This document shows, one piece after another, positions 25,526 to 36,500 of a DNA stretch of 64,000 nt. The translations under genes were made by a program, and so were the position numbers. The stretch comes from Capitella teleta (taxonomy: Eukaryota > Annelida > Polychaeta > Capitellidae), in contig KB309028.1 of NCBI GenBank assembly GCA_000328365.1, positions 4,496 to 68,495 on the forward strand, read 5' to 3'. The notes below the pieces were generated by a model that ran no database searches, had not been told where the DNA came from, and saw only the letters and a program-made list of their open reading frames with translations. How positions within the stretch are numbered: the first letter of the stretch is position 1; each line of letters opens with the position of its first letter.

Positions 25526-26247
25526 TTAAAGGGAGGGAGATTTGGTTAAAAATGGACTTTGAGTCGTTATTTGATGCACCAATAGTGATTTCTATGCCTG
25601 GCCCACACAAGGAATATCATCGCTAACGATTTCGCAGGAGATATATTGCTAATCAGGAGCTGTGATGAAACACCGAATTCCCTATCTTTTACAATGGGCC
25701 TCGTCATATCAGCGTGTCCTGCGACTAAAACCGGGTTAACCCTGGATAGTTTTTTATTTTATTTTCGGAAATAGATAGAATAATCATTTTGCCACCAGTC
25801 AGGCGCGAAAAAAAAAAAAAAAAAAAAAAAATTCTTTCTATTTTTCTTATTTTAACAAGCGATTTTCTAGGACACCTACCATGGTTTCTCATCCTGAAAC
25901 AGTAAAAAGGCCAGCCAGAGTGCATCACGCATGCGCAATACTGACGCTTTCGTTTCGTAAACAACAAAGATGTCCTTTTATGGCGAAGATGGTCTGCTCT
26001 GATTGGCTGAAATCGATAGCTTCAAGAGGGGAACGGGACCAATCACGGCAAGCCCTCAGCTGACGTTTGCCTCCTATACTTAACAATTGAAGCCATTCTT
26101 CCATAGGCCCAATGCTAACCCCAATATTCGGAATGCATTATTTCCTTACGCTCGCATCCAGGCATGGTGTTCTTGGCACGGAATGCTATCAATTGGTGCT
26201 ATGAGTCAATAGAACTTCACTTAAAATTCAGTTCCCCATCTCTTTAA
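25526..26247 (+). mobile_element. TTAA-flanked MITE (piggyBac-like), copy B, complete
   Basis: A 722-bp segment bounded by TTAA on both sides. The left end AGGGAGGGAGATTTGG and the reverse complement of the right end, AGAGATGGGGAACTGA, form an imperfect terminal inverted repeat of about 13 bp. TTAA duplication plus short TIRs is the piggyBac hallmark. There is no transposase, so it is non-autonomous. An internal poly-A tract lies at 25808-25831. Copy A lies 3.4 kb upstream in the same orientation. Confidence 0.7.
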
Positions 26248-27582
26248 GATTACTTTGAGGTAAGATGGAAAAGATTCCTTCATTCACGTGAAATATTTGC
26301 TTGAAACGGATGTAAAATGGACGAGATACAATGTGATGCAGGAAGGAGGGCTGATCCAGGAGTGAATGTAGCCTTCTACCCTCCAAACCTTCGACAATCG
26401 CGTCAACTCCGTAGATCTGATCGTGGTGAGATAAAAACTGCCGCCGTGAAAGAATGGCCAGACTTCATCCGAAACAGCTATCAACAACATATGCCACGAT
26501 CTCAGTTGGACTTCTACCAGAAAGCATCATCAAATAGTTCCTCCCAGAAATAGCCTCAGAAAATATGAACGATTCCTCCAACCCATTAAAGACTTCAACC
26601 ATTTGCCACTTAAACCTTTTCCGGATTAACCTGGTATCAATGCTTTTAAATCCAGTTGTGCTCGCTCTATCATGCCATCATGCAGTAGAGAGGAAAAAAG
26701 TAAATATGTGCCCCAAATTAAAATTACGTGCTTGCTATTTTTAAGAAGATCGAATCATGATTTATGAACATAATTGTATACCGAATATCATTTTTTTCTA
26801 CGGGCATTCGTGGCTCCAGAATCCGGAGAGAAAATCCCGCGCGGATCCCTTCAACCAATCACCGCGGATGCTCTGAGGGAGGATCCCGATGAAATTGACA
26901 ATCATCGTAAGTTTGAGATTGATAATCCGAAAGCTTATCTGAACAATGCGACAACCACATCTCCCCATTCACCAACAACCGTTTACGTAAGAGGCTTGAG
27001 CCTATTATCAGTTATCATAATCTATCGTGCATGTATTTCGCTGTTGTTACGTCACCATAGTGCGTGTACATGCAGCTAGGGGTCACTGTGACAGGCGGCA
27101 GACGTTCGGGGCTAGAAGCGGAGGCGACTTGCCGGAACCGGAGTTCCGGCGATATCTCAACTTAGTGCATCCCTACAAAAACTGGTTTTTCACGATCAAT
27201 TCATCACTGGTGATTCAAACATGTCACACGAATTAGAGTAATTCCATTAGTGTTAAGTGAAGCTCAGAATTTCCTTATTTAATAATGAAACTCTGAGCTT
27301 TATGTTCTTTTTTTAAAATTTTAATTTGATTAATTTATTGGTGTGAACATATTATGGCGTGTCACACATGATTGGCGTGCATGTGTCGTAGATATATTAA
27401 CTTATAACACATAATTATATACGAACGAATGCCACAATTCAGAAAATCAATTAAATACTATAACATGTTTGAGTACGTTAATTCGATGTATCGATGAACT
27501 AAGTGTATTGTTACCTCAGCTACATACATGAAAGAACCAACCAAAAAATAAAATAAAGCGAGGTCATCTGCAATCCAGGGTG
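26248..27582. other. mostly non-coding; weak exon-like block at 26820-26906
   Basis: A plus-strand frame around 26815-26980 reads GEKIPRGSLQPITADALRED and is interrupted by a strong GTAAGT donor at 26907. Its acceptor (GTGGCTCCAG) is poor. The family is not recognised, so this may be a stray exon or chance. The rest has no signal. Confidence 0.25.
27105..27176 (-). mobile_element. solitary hAT-type terminus
   Basis: CCGGAACCGGAGTTCCGG is followed by GTGCATCCCTAC, matching the arrangement at the outer end of the hAT remnant near 1395. It appears to be an isolated end of a related non-autonomous element. Confidence 0.5.
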
Positions 27583-27589
27583 CTCAGCA

Positions 27590-27642
27590 TTGTCTAACGA
27601 GCAGACGACGGCCACCGGTCGAAGCAACCAAGTGCGTCTTAA
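27590..27642 (-). repeat. dispersed short repeat, copy 1 (TCTAACGAGCAGACGAC family)
   Basis: GCATTGTCTAACGAGCAGAC followed by GACGGCCAC matches, in reverse, the segments at 52765-52850 and 54390-54465. The family is unknown. Confidence 0.6.
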
Positions 27643-27847
27643 ACAAGGGGGCACTCAGTACTCAGTGGCTGTGTCGCCATAACAGGACAGCCATGCCAAT
27701 TGCCCCCGCATTCCGTCCAAATACAGAACAACTTCTCGTTCACCCGCGTGCTTTACAAGCCGAGAGAACGCACCCCTGCGGAGTCTATACCGATCTGCAT
27801 CGAATTCCGCCCCAGGCACTTGCAATCCGTGTGCCTTCTTTATCGCC

Positions 27848-28093
27848 ATGGGCGGAAACGGCATACACGTCACGTGGTCTCATTTGGCGCCATTTTTAGA
27901 GCAAACTTTCAGGAGCACGTTTGAAGGCGTGAGAGCCGCCGCTCCGGGCTGTTGTTTTCATTCGCTTGTAAGGCTCTTTGAAGAATATTCTACATCATCA
28001 GTTTCCTTGTACGAAACTTCTGCTGGAGATAAAACTGTTGCTTTCTTCTGCCTTGATTCCCTGCGCATGCGCGTGCGGCTCACAGTGATGTGA
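27848..28093 (+). CDS. small hypothetical ORF in a promoter-like island
   Basis: An 81-residue ATG frame with a good start context (TCGCCATGGGC). It overlaps promoter-type motifs (CACGTCACGTGG at about 27867, TGGCGCCATTTTTA at 27885-27898). No domain or signal peptide is recognised. It may equally be the first exon or promoter of an unseen transcript. Confidence 0.15.
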   Translation: MGGNGIHVTWSHLAPFLEQTFRSTFEGVRAAAPGCCFHSLVRLFEEYSTSSVSLYETSAGDKTVAFFCLDSLRMRVRLTVM

Positions 28094-28349
28094 ACTGGTG
28101 ACAGCTGAGAATCATGACGTCGAGAGGGGTGTTGGTGAGCTGATGGCGTCTTTCGGTTGATCCGGACGAATCCCGTCGCTCCGGGAGAGGCAATCTCGAC
28201 TAGAGCTTCCGGTTTGTTCTGTATTTTTCGAGTATTCGCAATATTAATTTTAAATTTACATTTTTTTTATGAAATTCTATTTCGTCGACACCCTTACCCA
28301 CTGAGCTATCTGTTGGCGGAATAACGAATTCTTTGAGTATCTTCTTGTT

Positions 28350-28445
28350 GGTCACGGTGCGTTATGAAGAGAGATATGGGAGTCGAGTTGAATACGTTAT
28401 GAATCATGAGAATGACTGAGGCCTCGATGAGTGCGTTATGATTGT
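28350..28445 (-). repeat. array of the CATAACGCA motif, reverse orientation
   Basis: GTGCGTTATGA occurs at 28357 and at about 28431, with a variant TACGTTATGA between them at about 28394. The spacing of 37 bp is regular. Confidence 0.6.
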
Positions 28446-28494
28446 TGAGCTTGGCAACCTCTCGCAATAAGCGACGCGAAATGGAAAAAAAGCC

Positions 28495-28495
<1 letters not shown>

Positions 28496-28567
<72 letters not shown>
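28496..28567. repeat. (ATT)n microsatellite
   Basis: About 72 bp of uninterrupted ATT repeats. The poly-Asn minus-strand frame is an artefact. Confidence 0.97.
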
Positions 28568-28569
<2 letters not shown>

Positions 28570-28984
28570 GCAACTTATTACATGTACATGTATATGTAAT
28601 TAACGAGACATGGATTTTCCAATGTAACTGTGAAAGCAAGCGGGAGTTCATGGAATCCCCTTCAAAACTTCAATTAAGGTATATCGAGAACGATGAAGAA
28701 GTCACGATGCTAGTTTTATAGGATTCACACTCAGTATTTGGATAAAGGAACTATCACCAAAGCTGAATACTATGTGAAGCCACTAGAAAAGTCTTGCGTC
28801 AACGCCTTCGTACAACAATCCCATTGCTGTGGCCAGTGGCAGGAAGAGCCGCTTCGAAATTCTTTCTCGTTCACTTTAATCTCCTGACCCCAAGCGACAA
28901 CAAACCATTTGCAAATCTGAAAATATTCTACCAGAGGACGTCATTTTGCAAGCAACAGTGAAATGTTTCCAGGGAATGTACTTA

Positions 28985-29190
28985 TGTAGAACAGGAAATT
29001 TTCGCGCCGAAGGAATTTTTCGCTAGATTCGCGTTCAGTATCGGCCGCGAAAATTAGTTGCCCGCGAAATCTTTCTGTGTGATCTTATATTGTATGATCC
29101 TACGCATGACCGCGAATAAATGGTGCGGCGAATAAAGGCCTCAGCCATAAAGCGCGAAATTTACCGTTTGTGGAAATTTCCTGTTCTACA
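28985..29190. mobile_element. 206-bp MITE with near-perfect terminal inverted repeats
   Basis: TGTAGAACAGGAAATTT at the left end is perfectly inverted at the right end (AAATTTCCTGTTCTACA), with a CGCGAA-rich interior (GCGAATAAAGGCCTC). No coding capacity. Target duplication is not clear; a TA-rich site is likely. A diverged relative lacking clear ends lies at 57211-57314. Confidence 0.85.
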
Positions 29191-30245
29191 GTATTCTACT
29201 TGAGAATGGCTATGTTTGAAAATAAATAAAAATCAGGCTTCAATTGCATCGCGAAATGGCAGAGGCTTATCCCTCGTAAATCCCTTCTAGCCTTCACCGG
29301 TAACAATGAGATCGATGTCGTGTCAAAAGTCTTCCGAAGATTTCAGCTTCCTAGCTCCATATTTAGGCAGCCTAGATGTCATCTCCCGTGCATTCAAAAA
29401 TATTCCACATACCACAATGAAGCCGGTTGTTCTTCGATTCCAGTCATTTCGTTGCTGGAACGCACAGGAATTCCCCTTAATTCTTGTGGCCAAACGGAGT
29501 TCTAGAAACAAAATATACACCTCGGCGTGAACCATAGTTAATTATTGAACCATAATTAATATTAATTAATTAATATTAATTAACAATGATACAATATGTT
29601 GCAGGAAAGAGGAAAAGTGAAAATTCAAACGAAAACAAGTTATCTGATATATTACTCATTCGACTCCTGTAGAGTGTTGCCTAGCACGCTTAGAGCAAAT
29701 CATTCGAGATTTGGTTAACTCAATTATAAAAGTTATTCTTTATTATACTGGTGAACATGCATAATTATATTACAACACAATACTCAGTAATTATAACAGA
29801 ACACTTGAGTTCAATGTTTCTGGATATCGAAGTCAAATTACGTCACCAGAAGTCAAATGATTACTTTTTGCTGACAGTTATCCTAGTTATTACATGTACT
29901 CATCATAATAGTATTACTCATGTAATAGTAGTACTACTACTATTACATGAGTAAGGAAGGAGCCTCGTTCACGATAATCACAATTCACGCGATAACCATA
30001 ACGCTCCTAAAATGACTCAATCATAACGCATTCTGGCTTCGAAATCATTGATTGGCCTGATTACATAAACTTGACCTAGATACATAATATGTATTTTTAC
30101 TGAAACACTGATTTAACTTAAACAAGAATATTTAATCCACATAAAAGGTACGGATTTCGAGGAATAAATACTATATTATCCATCTGTATAACCATATACA
30201 CAAAATACTACCGTAGATTTATTGAAACCACAAACAAATACAAAT
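29191..30245. other. non-coding stretch upstream of Celsr
   Basis: Contains AT-rich palindromes around 29550-29590, the perfect 41-bp palindrome at 29914-29954, and a CATAACGCAT motif at 30022. No gene is seen. Confidence 0.45.
29914..29954. repeat. perfect 41-bp palindrome
   Basis: Two 20-bp arms (TTACTCATGTAATAGTAGTA and its exact reverse complement) separated by a single C. No matching repeat was seen elsewhere in the window. Confidence 0.9.
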
Positions 30246-30294
30246 GACCTATTTACATATTCATGAGGCAATAAATAGACCTATTTACATATTT
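30246..30294 (+). promoter_or_regulatory. direct repeat of a forkhead-like site upstream of Celsr
   Basis: GACCTATTTACATATT occurs at 30246-30261 and again at 30278-30293. TATTTAC matches the forkhead core. It lies just before the likely transcript start (purine-rich GAGCAAGTGAGAGAGC at about 30315) and about 250-290 bp before the start codon. Function is inferred. Confidence 0.35.
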
Positions 30295-30357
30295 ATTCAT
30301 CAGTTCGGCCGTGCGAGCAAGTGAGAGAGCAGTGATTTTGAAAGCGCGATTATTCGT

Positions 30358-30543
30358 ATGAGTGCGCAGCAATGCAAGGATCTAAAAAGGAATTTACGTC
30401 AAGAAAAGGATATTTATTCATTTTGCCTTCATTGTTTATCCGATCTGATTGAATCGTGTGAAGTGTGGATTTTTTTCTGCGCCCAAGCGGTGTGCGTACC
30501 TGGGACAATTGCTGTGTGTCTGGTGACAGCAATATTATCATGA
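30358..30543 (+). CDS. 61-codon upstream ORF overlapping the Celsr start codon
   Basis: ATG at 30358 opens a 61-codon frame whose TGA (30541-30543) overlaps the Celsr ATG (30540-30542) as ATGA. The peptide begins MSAQQCKDLKRNLRQEKD; no domain is recognised. If the 5' leader is unspliced here, ribosomes reading this frame would stop on top of the Celsr start, so it could limit or couple Celsr translation. The arrangement is seen; the control is inference. Confidence 0.45.
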   Translation: MSAQQCKDLKRNLRQEKDIYSFCLHCLSDLIESCEVWIFFCAQAVCVPGTIAVCLVTAILS

Positions 30544-33500
30544 AGCCAGGCTGCTTCACTCAATGGCTATATCAGCCTATTCTGTGTTATTTTTACAGTG
30601 TTTTATTGGTGGTATGCATCAAATTAGACCTCTCCTCGGCTACTGCAGTTCTATTCGATGCCAGGATTAGCCAAATGGAGCCCTGGTTTTATTCCTTTGA
30701 TTCAAGGACTTCTTCAAAATCGTTAGGATTACTAAAAATCTCAGACCAGGGGCTTATCACTGGTGATAATAAACAATGCATGGCTTACTCACAGATGTCT
30801 CATGTACCCGCTTTGATTCGCTCAACAGCAGTGACTGCGCACTCGACTAATTACACGCTCACCTCATTACGAGTGCACTGTGACCGGGATTCTCTATCGT
30901 GGAGACTGGCTTCTCCACTTCTGGTTGCCCTGCAGTTGGTGTCATGTTCATCGCCTGAAGTACACGTAGCGACTCTCAGAGATTACCTTCCATCTTCGTT
31001 GTTCTGCGCTGATCAGCGATTCACTCTGCAGCATCATCCAGAATCGCTTTACCTCAACGCCGTGACCAGTGAATTATGGCTGGCCACCTGCTCCGATTTG
31101 CCGTACACCGTTGTGCTGATCAAGATAACATCGTCTGAATGTAATTACGGGGACGACATCCTCATGAAACTAGTGCTGTATCCACCGATAACCAAGCCTC
31201 GTTCTCGTATCAGACGCAAGCGTGCGAAATCAAACTCTGCCCCATCATTTCCGCTGCAACTGTATGTGAAGAATGTTCCTGAGGAGCAGTCGCCAGGATT
31301 CACGATCGACACCATCACGGCGTCTGATCCGGACGAAGGAGACGCCGGGAGGCTGACGTACTCGCTCCTCGCCACGAGGGATGGACGCAGCCAGAATATG
31401 TTCACCATTGACCCCTCCTCCGGTCAGCTGACCACCACACAGAGCCTTGACCGGGAAAGCATAGCCACTCACCACCTGCAGATCATAGCCTCCGATTATG
31501 GACATCCCTCTCAGAGTGCATACGCCTCGTTGATTATCTACGTTGATGACATCAATGATCACGCGCCCCTTTTTGAGCAGAAGTCGTATCAAAGGGACGT
31601 CACGGAGTCAAGCAGCATTGGGTCGACCATCATCACGGTCAGAGCTAGTGACGAGGACAGTGGTCACAACGGAGAGATTGAGTACTCCATACTGAACCCT
31701 TCTGGTCCGAATGAGGTCTTCAACATCGACCCACGGGTCGGCAGCATCACGACGAACAAAAAACTGGATCGCGAGAAGCACGCCTCGTACACTTTGCAAG
31801 TGCAAGCCTCCGATAAAGCCATGGTCATCGAGAGAAAAACAGAGGTCGTTCAGGTGCAAATCAACGTTCTGGACGAAAATGACAACAAGCCACAATTTTC
31901 CCAGAGTTCCTACACGGTCGATGTCCGAGAGGACGTTGACATCGCTGGAGGTCCTGTGATTCTAGAGGTCAAAGCAACAGACGCAGATGCTGGGGATAAC
32001 GGATTGGTCCGTTATAGCATCACCGGGGGCAACATACAGGACACTTTCTACATCAACGACATCTCCGGTGAGCTCTCACTGAGGAAGCCTCTGGATTACG
32101 AGAGGATGAACAGCTATCGTTTGAACGTGCGAGCACAAGACAGCGGGTCTCCTCACCGGAGCAACAGCACCACTGTCCTTGTTAGGGTCATTGATGTGAA
32201 CGACAACAGCCCTCGATTCTACACATCGCTCTACCAGGAAGCCGTTCTGGAGAACGTTGCGGTTGGCTACACCATCATGAGGGTTCAAGCCTATGACAGC
32301 GATTCAGGGCTGAACTCCGCTCTGGTTTATTCAATCCACGACGCGATCGATGATCTTCCGATTGAGATTGACACCCAAACAGGAGCGCTAACGACCGTCA
32401 AGGAACTCGATCGTGAGAAACACGAGAGATTTTCTTTCCGCGTTGAAGCGCGCGATCAGGGAGATCCAGTTCGATCGGCAAACGCAGGAGTTGAAATCAA
32501 CATCCGCGATGTGAACGACAATAATCCCATCTTCAAACCAAAAGTCTACAGTGAGATTGTGTCAGAAGAAGCGATGCTGGGGTCCCCAGTCGTCTACGTG
32601 ACTGCTTCGGATGCTGACGCTGATGAGCATTCGCGAGTGACGTACTCCATCACGTCTGGTAACGACATGAACGCCTTCAACATCATCAGCCAGATGGGCC
32701 AGGGTCTCATCACTGTCGCTCGGCCGCTGAACTTCAAAGAGAAATCTCGCTACATTTTGACAGTGACCGCTTCTGACCCTGGGAATCTGGTTGACACGGC
32801 AACCGTTTTCATCAACGTGTCTGACGCCAACACTTATCGCCCGGTTTTCCAGGAGACCCCTTACACGGTGCGCGTGGACGAAGACACCTCGGTTGGAACG
32901 ACGATTTTCCAAGTGACGGCCACCGATTTGGACTCGGGAGACAATGCGCGCATCTCGTACACGATGGATGAAAGCGAGATGTTTGCGATTGATGTGGAAA
33001 CTGGAGAGATATTCATCAAGGAAGGGTTGGATCGCGAGCTGACGCCAAGTTACACGCTCAGTGTCACCGCGACAGATCACGGAAGACCCTCGAAAGCAGA
33101 CACGACCGACATTGAAATCACAGTGGCTGACATCAACGACAACGACCCGAAATTCCTCGAACCCAAGTACACCGGTCGCGTGGATGAAGACGCTTTCGTT
33201 GGGACGAGCATTTTGAAGATCTCAGCCACGGACGCGGATTCTGGATTGAACGGAAGGGTCAGATACACCTTCGAAGGCGGATTCAGTGGCGATGGTCACT
33301 TCTCGATTGACCCTACGCTTGGTGTCATTCGCACGGCCGAAAGTCTTGACCGGGAGAAAGTGGCTTCCTACGAGCTGCGAGCGTTCGCGGTTGATCGGGG
33401 CTCCCCGGAACGATCCGTGTCCGTCGTCATTTCGATCACTTTGAACGACATCAACGACAATGCTCCACAATTCCAAATGTCGCATTTGGATCTGTACATC

Positions 33501-36500
33501 CCGGAAAATAGTCCGATCGGTTCAGAGGTCGACAGCGTTCTAGCGATTGATCCGGATGAAGGAGTGAACGCGGAAGTTGTGTACAGCATCGTTGGAGGAA
33601 ACGACGCAGATTCGTTCTCGTTGGTCACGGAGCGTGACCAACCGGCCATCATCACGACCCTCGTTGAACTGGACTACGAAAGCAGCAAGCGGGAATTCAA
33701 AATCATGATTCGCGCCAGATCTGCGCACATATTTGCGGACGCAACTGTGTCCATTCACGTGCAGGATGTAAACGATAACATCCCCCAACTCAAAGATTTC
33801 GTCATCATCTTCAACAATTACCAGGATCACTTTCCAACTGATCCGATCGGCAGGATTCCTGCCTTTGATCCGGATGACACAGATGAGCTTCAGTATGAGA
33901 TCATCGGAGGAAATCGAGCTGGATTGCTCCATCTTGACCCGCACACTGGTCAGCTGACCCTCGACTCGCGACTTAATTCTGACGTCCCTACCAATGGAAC
34001 TCTGCAAGTCTCTGTCTCCGGTTAGTAAAAGTTCCATTCATGAAATTCGGATTAATTCGGATGTATAATATCTAGAACTCTCAGTGGATTTGGTATGAAT
34101 TCCGTACTGGTCTCTTGCTTTCATCTTGTTATATAATTATATTGGTTGAATTTTATTGACCCATGAGTTTCGATATTTGTCTCCAAGCGACAGAATCACG
34201 TCTGCAAATATCACAAGGAATTTTGTTGTGTAATAATAGATTGAACATATTGACTCCGTCAATATCTAATTTTCATAACTCTTTCCTCAGTTTTCCTTAG
34301 AGTACTTCCAAAGTATAAAACTCGCCATAACTGCGCGTGCAAGTGTTGTCTATTAATCAATTTAATAGCTCCTTCCTTCGCAACCGTCTCAACAGAGCTA
34401 CACGCTGTTGTAAAACTATCTTTTCTTTGATTCTCTTGGTGCATTCATAAATTGACAGCGTTTCTGTTGCTGTCCGAAACCGCTGTCGACTCTCAAAATT
34501 ATCTGCAATGAAACCAAACACCAAGAATGTTGTAATAAATCCATGACTACAGTCCTAAAACATCGTTAATTAATCAGGGATATAATTATATTATTAATTA
34601 TCTCACCATCAATAATTTTATTTGATTACAGATGGAATCAACAGCGTGTCTGCTCAGTGTCAACTCTTTGTTCGATTGGTTTCCCAGGATATGCTATACT
34701 CCTCAATCACGCTTCGACTCAACGACATCTCCAGATCTGCTTTCCTTTCTCCCCTCTATCAGCTCTTCGTGTCTGCTCTGTCTTCTGTCCTGCCAACCAG
34801 CGTGGACAACATCATCATGTTCGATGTGACTCAGGACCAGGCGCAAACCCTAAACGTGTCGTTCTCTGTTCGCGAGAGAGTTGATCAAAGTCGAGACGTT
34901 TGGATGTCTCCGCAATATTTGAGAGAACGTATTTATTTGCAACGCATGCTGCTCAACAAGCTGTCAACTCTTGAGGTGGGTGATTTGTTATACTAATTAA
35001 TTAATTAATTAATTATCCGAATAGGTTAAATAGGAAATGGTGACTTTAACTTTCTTCTGTGATATGTATCATTATTTACTTTCTGAGCTACCTGCATACA
35101 CATTTTAGCATGCATGCACAACCTCTCAACTCGACACTTGAGAGATAACATATATGAAAGACGTTTTTCCTTATCTTGCGACTTGTCAACGGTGCTTCAA
35201 TGAGTTGAAATTTGGCGTTATTCAAATATACGGCAGCCCATAATATAGCTTTGCGTGCTCGCATGTCACAGCATCAAAGGGGATAAAAAAAGAGAGTATC
35301 ATTTTGAATAATGTTTTGTAAGATAGAAGATGATGCATGCTTTAAGAAATTGTATGGAATGTCTTAATTAGAAATACCCAGAAAAAAAGCAACGGAATGT
35401 TTGATGGAGCAACAATTTGGCCAAATTTATGGTGAAAATATGCTGTCTCATAGTATAACTAACAGTTCTTTTGTTTGATGTTCGTTGATATAATATTTAT
35501 CTCCTGTTTATTGGTCTTTACGATCTGTTTAAGCGAAATCTCACTATCTCTATTAGCGGCCATTACGGGCGATTTGTTTCCGCGCGAGAGTTGGAGCGAG
35601 AGAAAGAGAGAGAGAAAGAGGGGTCATTATTGGTGATTATGCTGCCGAGGGGTCATCAGCAATGACCCCGATCGACTTTTGCCCTCTAACCTCCTCGTTA
35701 CTGGCTTCTCTCATTTCCTTGTCCGATTTGATTTATGGTTTTATGGTTTTATTGTGCAGACATCCGTATAACCAACGATTTTGAAAATAGATTTTTGCCG
35801 ATTGAGAGGAAATTATTGGAAAAGTGATATGATGTTTCGTGTTATTTTAAGCTGGTTGATAGTTTAGCTAATGGAATACATTGCATGTATTAAATTAATA
35901 AATTAATAAATTAATAAATATAATAACATATTTCAGGTTCTACCTTTCGATGATAATATTTGCGTAAGAGAACCATGTTTGAATTACGAGGAGTGCATCT
36001 CGACCTTGAAGTTCGGAAATGTCACCGATTTCGTGTCGTCAGATTCGATGCTGTTTCGTCCGATTCGACCGGTCAACACCTTCAAATGCCACTGTCCACT
36101 CGGATTCACTGGTCAGTGAGATATGTCCAGTTCTAATTACATGTCATTCATTGTATTACTTTCTTTGATTAGGAATGCATTCTGAGTATTTGTGTGACAC
36201 GGAGGTCAATTTGTGTTACTCCAGTCCGTGTCGAAATGGAGGCGTTTGCATTCAACGTGAAGCTGGATTTTCCTGTGTCTGCCCTGATCGATTCACTGGT
36301 CAGTCATTTTTCAGAATTACTTTATTTTTCATAATTAATTTATTGGTCAATCGTCCACTATTTGCTGTTAAATAATATGAATTGAGTAGAGGTATGGATC
36401 TCTCTGCTTAATATTTAAATGTATGCACATAAATTAAAATAATTACCAATAAATTATCAGGTCATAGTTCTAAAACTCTCAGTATATATTAGTAGCATTC

